This document shows positions 46,774 through 59,945 of a stretch of DNA of 64,000 bases, piece by piece (position 1 is the first letter of the stretch; the number at the start of each line of letters is the position of its first letter). A model generated the notes under the pieces. The model saw only the letters and a list, made by a program, of their open reading frames with translations, did not search any database and had not been told where the DNA came from. The position numbers and the translations under genes were made by a program. This DNA is from Siderastrea siderea (Eukaryota > Cnidaria > Anthozoa > Scleractinia > Rhizangiidae). The stretch lies in NCBI GenBank assembly GCA_964030785.1, contig OZ034971.1, positions 10,840,579-10,904,578 on the forward strand, given 5' to 3'.

Positions 46774-47889
46774 TTAAGAGGCTGTCCATGAGAAAACCAT
46801 GCAAAACCATGCAGCAGGTGCTACAAGCTACATCACGGATTTGGCTCAAATTTTGCATGTAGGCATAACGTGGGGCAGTAACTGTAAAAATAGTATTATT
46901 TAGGTTCAAGCTCCTTTCCCTTGGTTTTCCTGGGGGTCCCTCACGGGGAGCCATTTTCCCTCTTCACCGGACATGAATTTCCATAAAGTTTGGATGAACT
47001 GTTCTCTCGTATTTTTCGACAGATTTAAACACAACTGACCAGCATGGAAACTTTAGGCTTGTACTTTGTAAAAATATAAATAAAGGAGCTATAACGTTTC
47101 CAAGTTAACTTTTACGCTACATTGCCGGAGGGTCATTTTGTTGCATTTTTAAACAGGGCGAAAATGATGCGTTTTTAAAAACTGCTCAAACAATCCTCGC
47201 AAACATTTACACAAATTCAAGTATTGTGAGATCGAAAGGGTACATTAAAGTTTTGCTTAGGGCTTCCAGATGTCTGGGTTTCGTAAACATTTCTTCACAG
47301 TGACCTCACTAAGTTCGCTAAAGTTGAAGATCGATCACGGATTCTGCAGTATTGTGGCACGACGAAGCGAATTTCAAATTCATCATATGACAACCCTTAG
47401 TACTTAGCAAGAAGCGTATATTTTAAAACATACCTTGCAGCTGATGAAATACTTTGGAGGCAAATTTTTGTGCGTTTGCTTTCAACAATGCAAGGGCCTA
47501 GGTCATTTAACACACTCTTGGCACTTTCGACATGGAGTGTTCGTTTCGACGAATGTAACTCGTATGTCATCGAAGTATCTCTCCTCACAGCACAATATTG
47601 CCCTCTTTTTACCAAAACAATTTCGTTCTTTTTCCTCTACCCGCTTTTAAAACGAAAAGTTTCCATGCTGTACCCTATTCTTCCGACTGAAATCGAAAGT
47701 GGTCGGCGACATATCTCGGCGACATCATTTGTTTACAACGCTGTCACTTTTATTGAGCCCACGGACATAACGGAGAGGTGGTCTGCGACCTTTCAAGAGA
47801 AACGTATGCTGTTTTGGCGCGAAAAGTGACCCAAAGTTCAGTACAGCTGTGAAAATAGATCCGGGTTGCCAAAAAGTTTACATAATTTC

Positions 47890-48974
47890 ATGGCTGAGGG
47901 CCCCTTTTGCTCGTTCGAAAAATATTCCTCAGCATCGTGTGGGAATTCCAGTCACTACCTTCTCAACAAAGAGTATGTGCCACTGCGAAGTTGCAACAGA
48001 GACATATCAAACCATCTTCGGCGAGTGAAAACAAGCCAAGCGAATATCGACGGCGAATGGCACCTGATACTTTTGAGAGTAGGATTGTTTGAAGAACAGG
48101 GTGAAACGCTAACTATTTGTCCGCAGCACAGGGATATTCTTGGTACGCTTTGGAACGCAAGTCGGCCTCCGACAAAATGTAGTCACCCGCTTCATGGTGC
48201 GAGTAACGCAAAACCTGACAGAGGGATTTCCGCTGCTTTCTCAAAAGCCATTCTAGATCACTGGGGTCTGTTTATTCCTACTGGGTCAGGTAAATATTTT
48301 GCACTAATATCGTTGTTATAGTAGGAAATTCCCAGATGCTTATGATTTTTTGAAAGTTGTAAGTAATTGTTTGACTGAAATTCTGAAGGATTATGTGGAA
48401 GGTGTAGGAAGCTGCATTCAGAGGAACTAACAAGAAAAGAAACCAATAAAGATCAGGCAAGTGCATGTTAATTCGTTTATCTACACTTCTGTGCTTCTCT
48501 TGTTTTTCTGAGTGTCTATTGCATGTGTTGTTTGCTGGTCTGCCTGTATGCCTTCCTGCCTCTTTATCTGTCTGTTTGTCTGTCTGTCTGTCTGTCCGTC
48601 TGTCTGTCTCTTAGCCCATCTATCTCTCTATCTGTAGGCATGTGTATCTGGGCCCCGATTGTTACCTATCAAGATCTGTACCTCGTTTGTCTGTCTGTTT
48701 GTGTCTGTCTGTCTGTCTGTCTGTCTGTTTATCTTGTTCGACATATTGGTCTGCCCAGCTACATCAAATTAGGGTCTTGGAACTGATGCTGAACTGAGAA
48801 GAATTCGGAAAACATACGAGGTGAAGTAAAATTCACGCAGGCGATGGAAAGCTCCGAAGAATTTCCTATCTTAGCTTAATCAGTCGCCCCAGACCTCGTG
48901 AGGTTTCTCTGTTCCAGACCTCACAAGAGCTGACTGCGGATGGATTATTCAAAATGAAGGCGCCGATTAACAAT

Positions 48975-49024
<50 letters not shown>

Positions 49025-52000
49025 AATAATAATAATAATTACTTTAATGTAAAATTCAGTGAACCTTTTTACACGTACTACTAACAATAACAATCCTAAT
49101 AATAACACGTTCCTTATTTTGAATTGAGTGATATTAATATCGATCTGCTTTTAATTTAAAAAAAATAACAAGGAAAGACCACAGTTAATTTGATTATATG
49201 AGGGATGTTCTCTTGTAAAACGATACGTCTGTTATTTTCAGGTATTACTTCCAGTTGTACCTGCCAGCAATGAGCTTATACCGTCACTTCCAGCAATAAG
49301 CGATGTTACAGACAAGACAAAGGTCAGTCAAATAAGTGGAATATCGTTTTTATTTCCTTTCGTCCTTCATATTCTGTCTGATTTTATTTTCCGACTTTCT
49401 TTTATCCAGGCACTATCTCAAGTTGCATCTGCAAACAATAAGCTCACACCTCCTTCACAAGCAACAAGCGAAGAAACAAAAAACACAGAGGTAAATAAAA
49501 TAAGTAAATTTTCATTTGAATATTTAGCATTTCTTACTTACTTTCTGTCTTTCTTTCAATCTTACTTTCTTTCTTTTTGTTTCTCTCTCTCTCTCACTCT
49601 TTCTTTCTTCTTCCGTCGTGGTTTCCTTTTGCCCTTTGTTTTTTTAATTCTTTAGAAACATTTTTCTCTTGTTTCTTCGTATCCTGCCCTGTCCCCAGGC
49701 TCTTTGAAGCACTTAGAATCTGTTGTAGACCAGGCGGTTGAGTCTTTTTTGCCTCCGCTGCCCCTCTTCACCCACCCTATGCCGACTACCCAGCTATTTT
49801 TTTCGGCAGTTCCGAAAGGTTGGGGACTTAAATTGATAACAACTTCTTACCCTCCGTTCTTTCACTGTGTGGTATTAAAATCACATTTATGTTATATTCT
49901 TAGGTACCATCACCAGACTCTAGAGTCATCCTTTCAGAAATTTACGATTCTAAAGGCGATGAAGTAAGATTTGTTTGCTAACGGTTGCACAAGCGTAAAT
50001 AGTTAGAACAATATAAAATACTAGTTTTAACATTATGTACGTAAACATACATGTATTATTGTTTTCTTATATAAGAATTTTGCAATTTTGGAGAATCCTA
50101 TTAGCTTCTTACCTACGTGCGTATGGTTCATCATGGAATTATGCCATTACTACCTTACCTGGGAAGTCTGCATTTTTAAACTAAACATGAAAATTGCATT
50201 TTTCTCCCGGTAAACTGGATACTTCTCTGAGACTGAGGAACTAATATTGAACAATTTTTTTTTACTTTATCTTTGCTTTATGCATTTAAACAATGGAGTC
50301 AAACGCGCATTTTTCATTGGTCTAGCGGAGTCTGTGACTTAAAGTACAAACGCACGAATGACGTAATGAGCCTTAAGGTTCTGCGCGCACAAATCATCAC
50401 TACTAAGGTTTTTAAAAAACATTTCTAATTTTGTGTAGGATAATGGACATAAAGAAAAAGTGTGTAAAACAAATGGATTCCATTTGGCCTTAATTGCGTG
50501 TGTACTCTGATTACGTACAAAGGACGTCAAAAACGTTCTATTTGCCTGCGGCTTGTAGCGTACTTCTTTGTTCCTACCACATTTTGACGTCACTTGTGAA
50601 TTATCAGAGTACATGCGAACGGCCAAATCGCTTCTATTTGTTTATTAAACTCACGATATTTGCTAATCGATTGAATTCGTTTTTGGAAGGTTGATTGTCA
50701 AAACCATGATGTAAGCATCGATGACATGAATGACTCCTTGTCTGAGGTAGAAATATCGCAAGAATGGTTTGCGACTCCCTGTTTCAAGACTGCACTGAAA
50801 ATATTAAATGACTTCATCAGAGCAGTACCTAATTCACGTGGAAAGGTGGACCCAGTGGTACGGCAGTTGAGCATTCCTTGGAAAGACGCTGCACCAAGCA
50901 CACAAAGGTACTACAAGCAAAAGGGGCAGGAGGTTGTCCAGCTTGCTCTTGATTGCCTCGCACCAGGACAAGCTACAACATTACTTGCAGAGCTCATATC
51001 AAAAGAAGATGCCAAAGTCCAAAATAAAAGGAAAGAGAGCGTAGAGTCAAGCGAACTTTCAAGATTGGTAACTTTATACGAAGAAGCCAACAGTTGGTTT
51101 ACAAAGCGACAAATCCTGTCCGTTTTTGTTAATGACTACACAAAAGCACGTCTCCAACAGATAATCCCTGGGTTGAGTATTTGGGCCATAGATGAAGCAA
51201 GAAGGCATGCTGCCAAGACGGGTTTAGGAAAACCGATACCACAAACAGAGACACTTTCACGCACACGGCTAGCCCCCAACAAGGTCGATCACTTCCTCGA
51301 CTTCATTAGTAGACCGAATTTCTTACAAGATGTGGCATATGGGACAAAAACGCTCAAGCTGTCAAACGGTGACCTGATAGAAATTCCAAATGTTGTGAGG
51401 ACAGTGATTGTCTCAAGGCTGGTCGATTTATACCATCGTTATTGCCAGGAAACAGCCTTTGAACCACTTGGGCGATCAACTCTGTTTAGCATTTTACAGG
51501 TAGGCTGCAAGAGTAGAGAGAGACAGAGAGAGGAAGAGAGATAGCAAAAAAGCACAAAGACGATTTCATGAATTAGATAGTGTGCTCTCAACAAAGAGGA
51601 GAGGGTAAGGGAGGGAAGAGCTAGGGGAAACGAAAAGGGCGATCCTCTACACAAGTTAGCTAAAGCCTGATATTTAATAATCCTGTAGGTTTGTGCGGCA
51701 TCTCAAAAGAAATCCCTAGCAGGGTTAGACAACATTGCAACTGAAGGTTCCCAAGCCTTTGATACACTTGAAGATGTGGTGAACAAGTTGGGGAACCTCG
51801 GTAAGTACATGGAAACATGGATGTCGATAAAGAACATAATGGTGATTTAATTAAAAGAAGTTGATTTAGATACTAGCCAATGCGTTTCTTTTTGCAGGAA
51901 AGTCACCTTCATGGACACGAGACATCAAACGTCGCTTGAAGGCTGGAAGGTATTACTTAAAAACAGACTTCAAGGTCCATGTATCCACTGAAAGTCTATG

Positions 52001-55000
52001 CGCAGACCATTGCCGCGTATTTGCCTTGTCCGACACAGACTGTGATCTAAAGGGAACCTGTCACCATGAACACACGCTGTCTTGCGCAAGCTGCGACGAC
52101 CTCAGAAATGTTTTAGCTGAGACAGAAATGGCTCTGTCTTGTGTAGATGTTACATTTAGGTAAGTTTAAAATCTGAAATTTGTGCATGGTCGGCATAGAT
52201 TAGTACATTTCTATTTGGATCAGAAAAAAGCCATTGGTTGAGTTGTTAGGTATTGCTTTACGTCAATAGATCCTTTTGAATTATATACAGCTGCGTTCTT
52301 TTATTAAGATACCAAGAAGAAAAAGAGGAGCTACAACACGATGTAAACAATGCCATTGATAAGATCGAAGCATGGAAAGCGCATATTCTAAGAGCAGTTC
52401 ATCAAGACGTTGCCAAGGATGACATTCTGGACTGCATGACACCACAACAAGCCCTCATCGTCATGGACTGGGCGATGAAGTTTCTGCCTATGAAGTTCAG
52501 AGAAACCCAAGGTGAATGGTTTGGGAAAAAAGGTCGCTCCTGGCACGTAACAGCTGTGATTACTAAACCGAGGGAAGAATTTGAGGTATAAAAACCTACC
52601 CAGATCTTCTTTCTCTTCGAGAGAGTGAGAATACCTGGGTGCGAGCATGGCGTGTATTTAGTAAATTAATCCCTTCCGGTGGCTGGTACTCGGAGGATAA
52701 TGTACGAGGCGAAAGGCTGAGAGACTAGGGCAACTGTGAAATTATGAGGGCAATATTTCGGCCACGGGCATTATCCCACGATATACAATGTACCAGCAAA
52801 CCAGAAAGGGGATTATTTTATAACCCTCGGGTAATTTTTTAAAACGCTCGTGATTTATAGTAAGGAGAAGACAGTCAGTGAGGATCACAGCACATTTACG
52901 GCTAAACAAATCCAAGTTGGCTAGTTTGGTTCATTTTATTGCACTGCGAAAAGTTCTAAAATAAAATCTGGAAAAAGTGACTTTCTTTTTCGTCAACAAA
53001 ATCGGATGACGGATATCATATCCTGCCGTCCGATTTTGTACCACGTGGTGTGTTTCGTGTAATGAGCGCGCGCGAAAATTAATCGGTGGGTTTTAAAAAA
53101 CATTTTTCCACTTCTACGTTATTTTACAAGATAAGAATGAGAAAACGCACTGACACTTTACTCTCTGGTATTACAGATAATACTCGCAGAGATTTCATGA
53201 GTTGCGTAGCATTACGTAGCCCAGGTCAATGTACTTGCAAATAAAGAAAAAGGAACAGGGGGGGGGAGGTACCCTGCAATGAACTAGCATCCCATCTATG
53301 GGAGAGAAATGATGCTCCCAGACACTTGAGCACTGGACACAAGACTTCACGAACCCTTTACCTACCAGATCATATCCTACTGCGAGTAAAGAGTGACAAG
53401 GGAATTAAAAAAAAAGAGAGAGACTCTGACTCCGACAAAAATACCTTGACAGACATATAGAGTTTGCAAAGTATTAATGAGTTGTTGTTAATTCCTACAG
53501 TAGAATAGTGCTCATGACAACCAGAAGTTGAAGTCAGTGATACGTGTGAGGAAGTTCAGGTGTAGATAGAAGTTGACGTAACAAAAGCAAGACAGATAAA
53601 CACGTATGTGTATTTGTTTACTAGGTAACAAATGTAGTTTGTGTGACAACTAAGGAATCAGTTACCTCATTGCCAAGCCATCCCACTGGCTACGAAAACT
53701 TCTTGTAAAATTGTTTCTTTTGTACCCTAGTACATTGAAGAATCCAATCGCGTGAAAGTGATATCTCCCTCTTTAATTTTTCTGTGATCATTTCCTACTT
53801 TCTTTAATTAGGTGAGAACATATGTCCATCTGCTAGACCAGTGCAGCCAGAACTGGTTTTCTGTGGCGTCTCTCTACGAGAATACGCTGACGGAGGTAAA
53901 GAGGAAATCGCCTGAGATTGTGGAAGCGTTTGCCAGATCGGATAACGCCGGCTGTTATCACTGCGCTCTTCTGCTGCTAAGTATACATGGAATTAGCCAG
54001 CGGACAGGTATCGTCACAAGTCGATATGACTTCAGTGAGTCAAACAGCGGCAAGGACATATGCGACCGGCACATATCCCCTATGAAGAGCCACATACGCC
54101 AGTATGTCAACGCGGGTCACGACGTCGAGAATGCGTCTGATATGAAGAGGGCACTAGACTCGTACTCTGGAGTAAGGGGTTGCCGTGCGTCAGTTGTGAA
54201 AGTAAACACGTCAGCACAACAGATTCACAGCCACAACTGGACAGGTGTCCAGATGTTTTCAAACTTTCAGTTTTCTGAAGGAGGAATCAGGATGTGGAAG
54301 GCCTATAACATCGGCCAGGGTAAATTTGTTCATTACCAGAAGCTGACAAAGAAGGGAGGTAGTCAAGGAGACACACGCTTGGTGGTTATTGAGCCATTCA
54401 CTTCTCCAAGGATGTCAGTTGGGTGCTTGCAAACAGTTAAAAGCAACAAAGCCAAAAATAGCAATGATGACGACACCAATGAAACTTGTGAATTCAGTTG
54501 CCCTCAAGCGGGCTGTATAAAGCTGTTTAAAACAAGTACAGCAATGCAGAAACACATAGATGTTGGTAGGCACTGCTTCCGCCCGCAGAAAGACTCTGCT
54601 TATGACACCATAAAGCGAAAATGGGCTTATGCTTGCACAAGTATTCGTCCACCTTATGTGTCTTCTGAGGAATCCCCTCGGGATTTGAGTGCGACAGATT
54701 ACCCCTCTGTTGAACTCGGCTGGGGCCTAAAGAAGAGCAGGAGAGCTACTCGATTTTCACAGCAGGTTAAAGGGTATCTTATGAAGTTGTTCCTTGACGG
54801 GGAACAGACGGGAAACAAGTGTGACCCCGCCGTCGTTGCCTTAAACTTGAAGTCGGTTCGTGCGGCTGACGGGAGTAAATTGTTTTCTTCCAGTGATTGG
54901 CTCAGCGCACAGCAAGTGGCATCATACTTTTCGCGCCTCGCAGTCATTGCTCGGAGTGGAAGGCTGAGGTGGAACAACAAAGAAAGTGTGCAAGAAGAAG

Positions 55001-55077
55001 ACACGGTCGACGCTCTTGTTGAGAGAGGACAGTGGGAGTCTGTGCGCGATCAAGTTCTCAAAAACGTAGATTTATAA
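47890..55077 (+). CDS. Large zinc-binding DDE/D-type transposase, multi-exon
   Basis: Proposed exons: 47,890-48,289; 49,242-49,322; 49,410-49,490; 49,904-49,963; 50,690-51,499; 51,689-51,800; 51,898-52,159; 52,309-52,585; 53,812-55,077. All junctions from 49,242 onward keep phase with good GT-AG sites; together about 980 codons, plus 133 from the first exon. Exon 1 has Cys/His pairs (ICPQHRD, KCSHPLHG). A second cluster is CADHC through CASCDDL in exon 7. Likely catalytic acids are in MDWAMKF (Asp at 52,466), SDNAGCYH (53,941) and GKDICD (54,055 or 54,064). A C2H2-like finger (CPQAGCIKLF...HIDVGRH) follows near 54,500. Exon 1 ends in phase 1 and does not join the next exon in frame, so an exon is missing or the gene is broken there. 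Family identity is inferred from motif layout. Confidence 0.7.
48556..48735. repeat. (CTGT)n microsatellite in transposase intron
   Basis: Two blocks of CTGT tetranucleotides separated by about 90 bases. They generate a cysteine/leucine-rich frame that is not a gene. Confidence 0.9.
48978..49039. repeat. (ATC)n then (AAT)n microsatellite in transposase intron
   Basis: About 15 ATC units followed by a short AAT run, inside the first intron of the transposase gene. Confidence 0.95.
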
Positions 55078-56334
55078 GCTGGCACGGTCCAGAAAATGTA
55101 ATAAGTATGTTGCTGATTTTTTCAGACCTATGAATCATTTGGCTAGAAGCGTGCCAATACATATTCATGAAGACAGTTTTCCATTATAACTCCTCTTTAA
55201 ACACGGAAACAGAAGAGAAAGCGAATGACTGAAACGAAAGGTAAGATTTCAGTCGCGTGTGTGCGATTTAAAATTAAGTTACATGTAATAGTTCCGAGCC
55301 AGCATTTATTTTTGTTCTGAAGTTGGAATATAAACCCTTTTTATTGAAAGTATGATATTCCATACCATTACACAACTACCGATAGAAGATAAGCAAATCA
55401 CGCTAATTATCGCATGCAGAATTAGAGCAGTTGCACCGTATACACGGTCTGATATCTCACGTAAAAAGAGGAAAGAAAAAGTTGTCTGTGCATTTTTCTT
55501 TATTATTTTTCTATTTGAAAACGGGACGCATTGCGGCTTCTGGCATGACAAGTTACACGCAGCTTCTGACAACCGCAGACCACTTTCTATAGCGAAGGCT
55601 CAGAAATCAACATGGCGATTTCGAGTCCAGGATAAAAGCGATCGTGTTCAGATCAAGGAAATGGTAAAAAACAAGCGATTTATCCGTAATATCTACAGAG
55701 GTAAAAGACACCTTGTCTGCAGTACCAGTGCAGTTGGATAAACAACAGGATGTGTCAGGCTAGGAGCAGATCCCCAAGCTAGCTCCCATCTTCGGCGTTG
55801 ATGTATACTTCCTGGACGACTTCCTGTCATATAAAACCCGATGAAATCGACGTAAAATTCTTTGTGGAAGACATGAAAAGGTTAGAAATTGAATTTACAG
55901 TAGAAATGGCTGCAGGATTCTTCAAATATGTTTGAATATATCCAAACTATTGTCAGGAAAGCACCATTGTTTACTTTGCAGTTTCACGAGAGATCATCAA
56001 CTTTAGGAGCTCACTTCTCCAAAAATGTTGAAAAACCCAGACATTTGAATTACCAGGCGAAAAGATAAGGGCCCTTTGTACGTCAGTATGTGCTACAATT
56101 CATGTGAAGCTTTGCGAGGATTTTTTCGTCGAGCTTGGAAAATACGTCAAATTTACATACATTCCTTTATTGACAACGTTCCCTTCCGAAAATATTGAGA
56201 AAAAAATTATGAAGGACAGCTGTAGTTATGTTAATGGTATTGTTAAAGAGTCTATACCTAGTGGATTACATTCAGTTGGTTTTAATTGATTTGCTTTATA
56301 AACTGGAAGAAGTCGTGGCAATCAAATATTCGCT

Positions 56335-57065
56335 AAATTCATGCCTGTTTGAGGGCGAAAATGGCCGTCTGAGGGGACCCCCCTGGAAAACAGAAAGATT
56401 ACGAGTTTGAGCCAAACCAATACCACATGTAACAATACTTCACCAAGTTATGCCTGTATGCAAAGTATGAACTAAATCTGTGATGTAGGCTGTAGCACCT
56501 TTTGCATGGTTCTTTCGTGGACAGCCTCTTAAGTAGACAACATTGTCACTGGTAGCTGATAAGAGCTTGCACACGTCGCATCGATGAATAGAGAATTTTA
56601 TCTGATCTTTGCTTGTTGTGTAATGCAATCACGTTCGCACGCCAAATACTTTTTTTTAAAGATTGGGCTCGGGTCGTTCGATGGCGTTCGTGATTTCAAT
56701 GCCGATTTGTGGAAGAACATTGAGACGACAAGTGTTTGTTCAATCGATTCCAATGTAGTTGTATTTTTTATTTGGGGTTTTTTGGGAGGGGGCAGTTTTA
56801 AGGGGGAGACATAAAGGTTTTTTCGGGGAGGTGGGTGGGGGGAATAACGTTGTTTGTTTGAAAACACGCACACTATATTTGGGGGAAGAAATGTTTATGG
56901 GGGAGGGGGGAGTTTCATGGGGGAGATATAGAGGTTTTTCGGGGGGGAGATAGAGGTTTTTTTTTGGGGGGGGGGGTAAGGTTTTGAGAGGAAAAAAAAC
57001 CAGAGTCCAGAGTCCAGAGTCCAGAGTCCAGGGTCCAGGGTCCAGTCCAGCTTTTAGGATATGCC
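56335..57065 (-). repeat. Right terminal inverted repeat of the 12.5 kb element
   Basis: Inverse of the left repeat. It lacks the nested TTAA element, so it shows the original continuous arrangement (GAGGCTGTCCACGAAAG adjoining the GTCTACTTAAG site when read inward). Divergence increases away from the tip. Confidence 0.75.
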
Positions 57066-59945
57066 ATTTGTGTCGTTGCTAAAAAAATTAAGACTTCCGG
57101 CGGCTGTTTCAAAATCAGCAGTACCAAAAACAAATGAAACAAAAAAACAAACAAACAAGGTGTCATTAGGTGCCTGATGATGGATAAATATTGGCTTAAT
57201 TTACGTGGTATTTAGACAGCAAAAAGATCTTTGATGCAGATCTCTCTAAACCGATGAGTCATGGCTAACCATCTCTCCAATTTTTCCACCCATTTCTCTT
57301 TAGACTTTTAAGGTGATGTCAACATTTCACAAGAAACCATGCTCTGGAAATTGCAAATGAAACTGTAAGGGATATATATGAGAAATAGTACGTTTTTCAC
57401 AGCTGTTGTTTTGGACGCTTTCTAATCTAATCAGTGACCCCTTAGTCTTCGTTTGGGTGATTTATCAAATTCCTTTCCTGAGGAAAATGGAGGCTGTACA
57501 CGGGCTATATTGGGTTCATTGTCACCATTTTACAAAAATAACTGAGGCATTTCCTGTGGGACTGAAAAGGTCAAGAATATTTGCTTCGCTGCGTCGCAAC
57601 CTCAGTAAATGTCCTGCTTAACTATTCACCTCGAATAAACCAACAAATAACAGACAAATAAACAAATAAACAAACAAACAAATAAATAACGATGAGATAT
57701 GATAAAAATGTTAGATGGAGGACTGAAAATCCACCACCTCCCTGCCACTATTAAAGCTCCTTACATTTTGCTTGTCAAATGAGCTGAGAAGAGCTATTGT
57801 CTGGGCACGGTGCCGAACGTTTGACGTTAATTAATTAAGTAACATTTCAACACTGAGCAAAAGCTTGGCACTGGGTCGCTATGCATTCTTCTAGCAGTTT
57901 CTCTTTCCTAAACTTCCGGCCATGGCCACTTTTCGTCAAGTCGTCTTTTCTCGTCAGAAACGAATTGTAGTAAATAGCAGTCATCTAGAGTGGTTCCTTT
58001 TCTGGTGTTGCTTCATGCGATATTTTCAAGAAAACTCGAAGGTAGGTGACATCGGCAAGCAAATTGCATGGTTTGATCTAAATTTTTGTTTTGTTAGTCT
58101 CCATAGACTAACCGAGCCAAATTTTGGCAGACAGAACGTAGAATGAACTACATGACAGCTTTCTGTCAAACAAAGATTTTTTTTTACTTGTATTCAACAG
58201 TTCTGGGGACACTAAGTCCGTAAATTAAAATTCGATTTGGGTTATTCACCTATTTTCTGCCAGGCGGAGCGCACTTGAAGCAAAGCAAAGGTGTGAGTAG
58301 CGGTGTGGAGAGCAGTGTATTTTTCATTTATAACTGCGATGTAGTCACAATGTAAAAGATTGTTACACTTTTTTGATACGCTATTCAAATCGTAGAAAAG
58401 CATTAAAATACAAGACACATGTACTGTACGCTGAGAACAATATTTTAATTTCTCGGATATTACCAGGTAATTTCGTGACACGGCCTAGTGTTTTGGCTTT
58501 TTACAACAAAAATCTGAACAGCAAACTTAACCTCTCAGGTTGTATTAAATGAAAGGTTTTAAAAGTAGAAGCGCCAGATAATGGCGATCGCTGTTGTTAG
58601 AAAAACATGAACTGTTCAGCCAAAAATGAATTGCCTATGTTTGAAAAGTCAAATTGAACGAGAGTTTTTGTGTTTTGCTAGTAAGGATAAATTAACTGTT
58701 TTAGACAATCAAGGTCAATAAAGTTTAACTCATTCTTATCGCTGTCTTAACCCCGCTATCTATACAGATGTAGTTTTTAGAATCCATTTTAAAAGACGTT
58801 ATTAATTATGCGATTAAAATACTTTTGGTAGGATGAAAAAAGCTCTTTTAACACAAATGTTAATCCTATTGCCAGTATTATCTTTTAATGAAGCGATTTT
58901 AAGTAACAAGAAGTAATTCTAGCTTGTTTTTTGCGGAGAGACAAGTTGTCTCTTTTGTGGCCGGAAATGAGAGACGCTAGCCGGCAAAGGAGACGAAAAT
59001 AGAGACGCAATTTTCTTTATTACCCAACTGAAAAAAAGTGTTCAGCAGTAACTTGCCAGATTCACATCGTCATCGTGAATAACTAGGTAAGTTTCACGTG
59101 TACGTTTAGCGCACTGGAACTCTTCTAAGGTAAGAAACACAAGTTTACGTCTTTTGTGGCCGGAATCTGGTAAACATACTGCATAAAAGCAATTGTTTAA
59201 TTTGTTGGGCTTTTTCGCAGTGCTTCTGTGGAAAACATTTATTAAGCGGCGGTGAGTACCTTATTTTTACTTGCACAGAGCCCATCGCTATTATTATCAA
59301 AAAAAAATCCCTGCAATTTTTATGTAAGAATTCCGGACATATAATGCATCAAAATAAAATCAGGCATATGAGCAACAACTTGACAAAACTATTTTAATTC
59401 TTAAGTTTGGATTACTTAGTGATAACCCAGCGATTAGTCAGGAAATGGAAACTTGGCAGTCCTGAAAGCATGTCTGTCTACGATGATGCCCTTCTTTTTA
59501 AAGGAGGGCTGAATACAACTATAAAATTAATACAATTACAACCGAATAGCAAATAACGACCAAACAAAGCCATAAGCTGCTATCGGCTCAGTATAGGTGT
59601 ACGCAGTTCTGCTATCATAGCAACGATACTCAAAAATAAATATACAGCCTACCTTGAGCTTAAATTTACACTACCAAAATGGTAGCAGTTCCCATATTTC
59701 GTACGTGTACAAGCATAAAAACGACAACTTGCAAAAACGTACATCCGACTGATCAGCTTAGCTTTAACTGCTCGGGGAAGGACGTTTTTATGTACACAGT
59801 AGCATATATCCAAACCAGTTTTTAGCTTCTACTTGTTTTAGTGAAGGCAAATGACATTTACCATAGAAGAGGCCCCATAAAGAGCCCCATCGCAATACTG
59901 TCGCCTGTAAATTGCGATAGATTTAAAACGATCGGCCTTTTATGG
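57066..59945. other. Unit B sequence beyond the transposon
   Basis: Co-linear with 35,670-37,990. Short AAAC/AAAT repeats are at 57,640-57,690. An unmatched stretch lies at about 58,140-59,230. No gene is supported. Confidence 0.5.

Larger units (their letters stand above)
44547..57065. mobile_element. 12.5 kb autonomous-looking TIR transposon
   Basis: Outer ends are GGCATATCCTAAAAGCTGGA and its exact inverse. Flanks are GTTTGTGTC (44,538-44,546) and ATTTGTGTC (57,066-57,074), a 9 bp duplication with one mismatch or an 8 bp one; unit A has the empty site. Both ends carry short TGGACTC tandem repeats, then C/A-rich and unique inverted sequence: about 560 bases uninterrupted, and about 200 more beyond a nested insertion on the left. 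Inside is a multi-exon transposase gene on the plus strand. Superfamily is not assigned; the target size would fit Mutator-like or hAT-like insertion. Confidence 0.85.
38022..59945. repeat. Tandem duplication, unit B
   Basis: Second copy of the 26.2-38.0 kb segment, starting with GAGAATCTTCTTCAAGCC, which matches GAGAATCATCTTCAAGCT at 26,226. It is longer because of the 12.5 kb transposon at 44,547-57,065 and unmatched stretches at about 39.34-40.56 kb and 58.1-59.2 kb. Confidence 0.8.

Noticed and set aside
48523..48786. Cysteine/leucine-rich open frame
   Set aside because: It is a (CTGT)n microsatellite within the transposase intron.
55352..55741. 129-codon open frame downstream of the transposase
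   Set aside because: No domain, no clear splice or start context, and an equally plausible frame on the other strand. It may be 3' sequence of the element.
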